Below the pieces are notes generated by a model, which worked only from the letters and a program-made list of their open reading frames with translations, was not told the origin of the DNA and searched no databases. A stretch of 64,000 nucleotides of DNA from Hominisplanchenecus faecis. Lineage in GTDB: Bacteria > Bacillota > Clostridia > Lachnospirales > Lachnospiraceae. The position numbers were made by a program, and so were the translations under genes. Every line of letters begins with the position of its first letter. Position 1 is the stretch's first letter. Location of the stretch: positions 62,001-126,000 of the forward strand of contig NZ_JAJEQE010000002.1 of assembly GCF_020687205.1 (NCBI RefSeq), given 5' to 3'. This document shows positions 62,484 to 64,000 of the stretch, in pieces.

Positions 62484-63599
62484 ATGGATACTACAAAATA
62501 CCGCACACAGATACCGGTTAAAAAAGATGGGATTTTTGCCTATGAAATTTATCTTGAAAAAGATTTTGGGATGCTTGCAGAGCGTTTGAAGGTTTGTAAG
62601 CCGGAAAACCGAAGGTTATGTATTGTTACCGATTCTACCGTGGATCAATATTACGGAGATCAGGTAGAAGAAATTCTTGCATCTTGTGCAAAGGAAGTTA
62701 CCCGCTTTGTTTTTCGGGCAGGAGAAGAAAACAAAAATCTCAATACTGTGCAGGATTTGTATGAGCATCTGATCCTGCATCATTTTGAACGAAAAGATAT
62801 GCTGGTTGCTCTTGGAGGAGGCGTTGTTGGGGATCTGGCCGGTTTCACTGCAGCGACTTATCTTCGAGGCGTTGATTTTGTTCAAATTCCGACAACACTG
62901 CTCTCACAGGTGGACAGCAGCATTGGCGGTAAGACAGGCGTGGACTTTAACTGTTATAAAAATATGGTCGGAGCCTTTCATCAGCCAAAACTGGTGTATA
63001 TGAATCTGTCTGCCCTGAAGACGCTGACAGACGAACAGTTTGCCTGTGGCATGGGAGAAATCTTAAAACATGGACTGATCAAAGATCAGGGATATTATGA
63101 GTGGACGATCTGTCACAGACAGGAAATAATGGAACGCAGTTTGGAAGTTCTGGAAGAAATGATCTCCAGAAGCTGTGAGATCAAACGTGATGTAGTAGAG
63201 AAAGATCCGACAGAAAAGGGAGATCGTGCACTTTTGAATTTTGGACATACACTTGGACATGCCATTGAAAAGTTAAAAAACTTCTCTTTGATGCATGGAC
63301 AATGTGTAGCACTTGGAAGTCTGGCGGCTTCCTATCTTTCCATGAGGCGTGGACAGATAACAGAAGCAGAGCTGACTGCAATCAAAGAAGCGAATATCGC
63401 TTTTGGTCTTCCGGTATCTGTTGAAGGAGTGACACCGGAAGAGGTTGTGGCAACAACACGTTCTGATAAAAAAATGGAAGCCGGAAAAGTAAAATTTATT
63501 TTGTTAAACAGTATTGGAGATGCCTGTATTGACAGAAGTGTTACCGATCAGGAGATGGAAGATGCGGTAAAATATCTTGAAAATATCACGCTTCTGTAA
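62484..63599 (+). CDS. aroB: 3-dehydroquinate synthase
   Basis: Second step of the shikimate pathway, closing the DAHP ring with NAD+ and a metal ion. The 371 residues contain MLVALGGGVVGDLAGFTAATYLRGV and IPTTLLSQVDSSIGGKTGVDF read in parts, KNMVGAFHQPKLV, and the metal-binding LNFGHTLGHAIEK. The ATG at 62484 is chosen because AGGAGG at 62470-62475 would overlap the ATG at 62463. It sits where divIVA often sits in the sepF-ylmH-lspA gene order. lspA follows after 18 bases. Confidence 0.96.
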   Translation: MDTTKYRTQIPVKKDGIFAYEIYLEKDFGMLAERLKVCKPENRRLCIVTDSTVDQYYGDQVEEILASCAKEVTRFVFRAGEENKNLNTVQDLYEHLILHHFERKDMLVALGGGVVGDLAGFTAATYLRGVDFVQIPTTLLSQVDSSIGGKTGVDFNCYKNMVGAFHQPKLVYMNLSALKTLTDEQFACGMGEILKHGLIKDQGYYEWTICHRQEIMERSLEVLEEMISRSCEIKRDVVEKDPTEKGDRALLNFGHTLGHAIEKLKNFSLMHGQCVALGSLAASYLSMRRGQITEAELTAIKEANIAFGLPVSVEGVTPEEVVATTRSDKKMEAGKVKFILLNSIGDACIDRSVTDQEMEDAVKYLENITLL

Positions 63600-63617
63600 C
63601 AGAGAAAGGTTAAGATT

Positions 63618-64000
63618 ATGAAAAAAGGATATCGGACTATTGTTGCAGTTGTCTCGCTGTTTCTGCTTGTTCTTATAGACCAGGTCACAAAATTTGCTGC
63701 GGTAAAATGTTTAAAAGGAAAAGAAGCATTTTCGCTGATTCCGGGTGTTTTTGAACTGCAGTATCTTGAAAACAGAGGAGCGGCTTTTGGAGCACTGCAA
63801 AATCAGAGATGGTTCTTTATACTGATTGTTATTTTTGTGCTCGCAGTACTTTTATGGTGCTTCATCCGTTTTCCGAAGGAAGCACATTACCGTCCGCTTG
63901 CAGTGCTGGCTGTTTTTATTGCGGCAGGTGCGATCGGAAATATGATCGACCGGTTGCTTAACGGCTATGTCATTGATTTTCTGTATTTTTCGTTGATTGA
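63618..64000 (+). CDS. lspA: Lipoprotein signal peptidase II (5' part)
   Basis: Cuts signal peptides of lipoproteins such as the two in this window. The first 127 residues are seen before the right edge: a membrane helix, then IDQVTKFAA, the family motif LENRGAAFG, and the catalytic aspartate regions GNMIDRLLNGYVIDFLYFS. The protein is therefore nearly complete. AGAAAGG lies before the ATG. It follows aroB by 18 bases and is probably in the same operon as sepF and ylmH. Confidence 0.95.
   Translation, partial: MKKGYRTIVAVVSLFLLVLIDQVTKFAAVKCLKGKEAFSLIPGVFELQYLENRGAAFGALQNQRWFFILIVIFVLAVLLWCFIRFPKEAHYRPLAVLAVFIAAGAIGNMIDRLLNGYVIDFLYFSLI

Overview
The window is a nearly gap-free stretch of core chromosome from an endospore-forming, anaerobic Firmicute. 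Protein style and gene order point to the family Lachnospiraceae (Blautia/Dorea/Ruminococcus-like). This rests on the spore genes (spoIID, pdaA, yqfC-yqfD, a spoVB-like flippase), two T-box leaders, TTG/GTG starts behind strong AGGAGG sites, Glu/Thr-rich linkers in surface proteins, and the mreBCD-mrdA-minCDE-rodA order. No rRNA, tRNA, CRISPR array, transposase or prophage gene was seen.

Layout. 1-4.3 kb: an OmpR-type response regulator (cut by the left edge) and its histidine kinase, a C39-like lipoprotein, a degenerate sirtuin and a CBS protein. 4.4-9.2 kb: branched-chain amino acid genes ilvN and ilvC, a YitT membrane protein, and leuA behind a leucine T-box. 9.3-14 kb: a membrane-anchored MerR regulator, galM, spoIID and a YihY membrane protein. 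13.8-19.3 kb: a phenylalanine T-box with pheST, a histidine phosphatase and queA. 19.3-20.9 kb: two minus-strand genes, pdaA and a DUF3783 gene, joined by a long hairpin that covers the pdaA ribosome site. 20.9-24.5 kb: a cysteine-cluster protein, a tRNA dihydrouridine synthase, a CNNM/CorC-type protein and a DUF2284 protein. 24.6-30.5 kb: yqfC-yqfD-phoH-ybeY, a DUF3048 lipoprotein and a SpoVB-like flippase. 31-34.4 kb: proB and proA with a DUF896 gene and a 5-formyl-THF cyclo-ligase between them, then a pocket with one or two tiny membrane ORFs.

34.4-47 kb: miaB, an RsmH-family methyltransferase, mutS, mutL, miaA, a methionine gamma-lyase-like (aluminium resistance) enzyme and two flavoproteins. 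47-57.8 kb: radC, then the shape and division operon mreB-mreC-mreD-mrdA-minC-minD-minE-rodA, followed by mgsA and a D,D-carboxypeptidase. 57.8-64 kb: a tiny P-loop protein, a DUF378 protein (minus), a HlyD-like membrane protein, yggS, sepF, ylmH, aroB and the start of lspA.

Most of the window is housekeeping, and no convincing new multi-gene defence or mobile system is visible. The points most worth a second look are a sirtuin that has lost its catalytic histidine, a methylglyoxal synthase with two altered active-site acids, a 38-bp intergenic repeat present twice about 21.7 kb apart, the hairpin-buried pdaA start, a MerR regulator with a membrane tail and a 19-bp-spacer promoter, and a PBP2 with an insert of about 250 residues.
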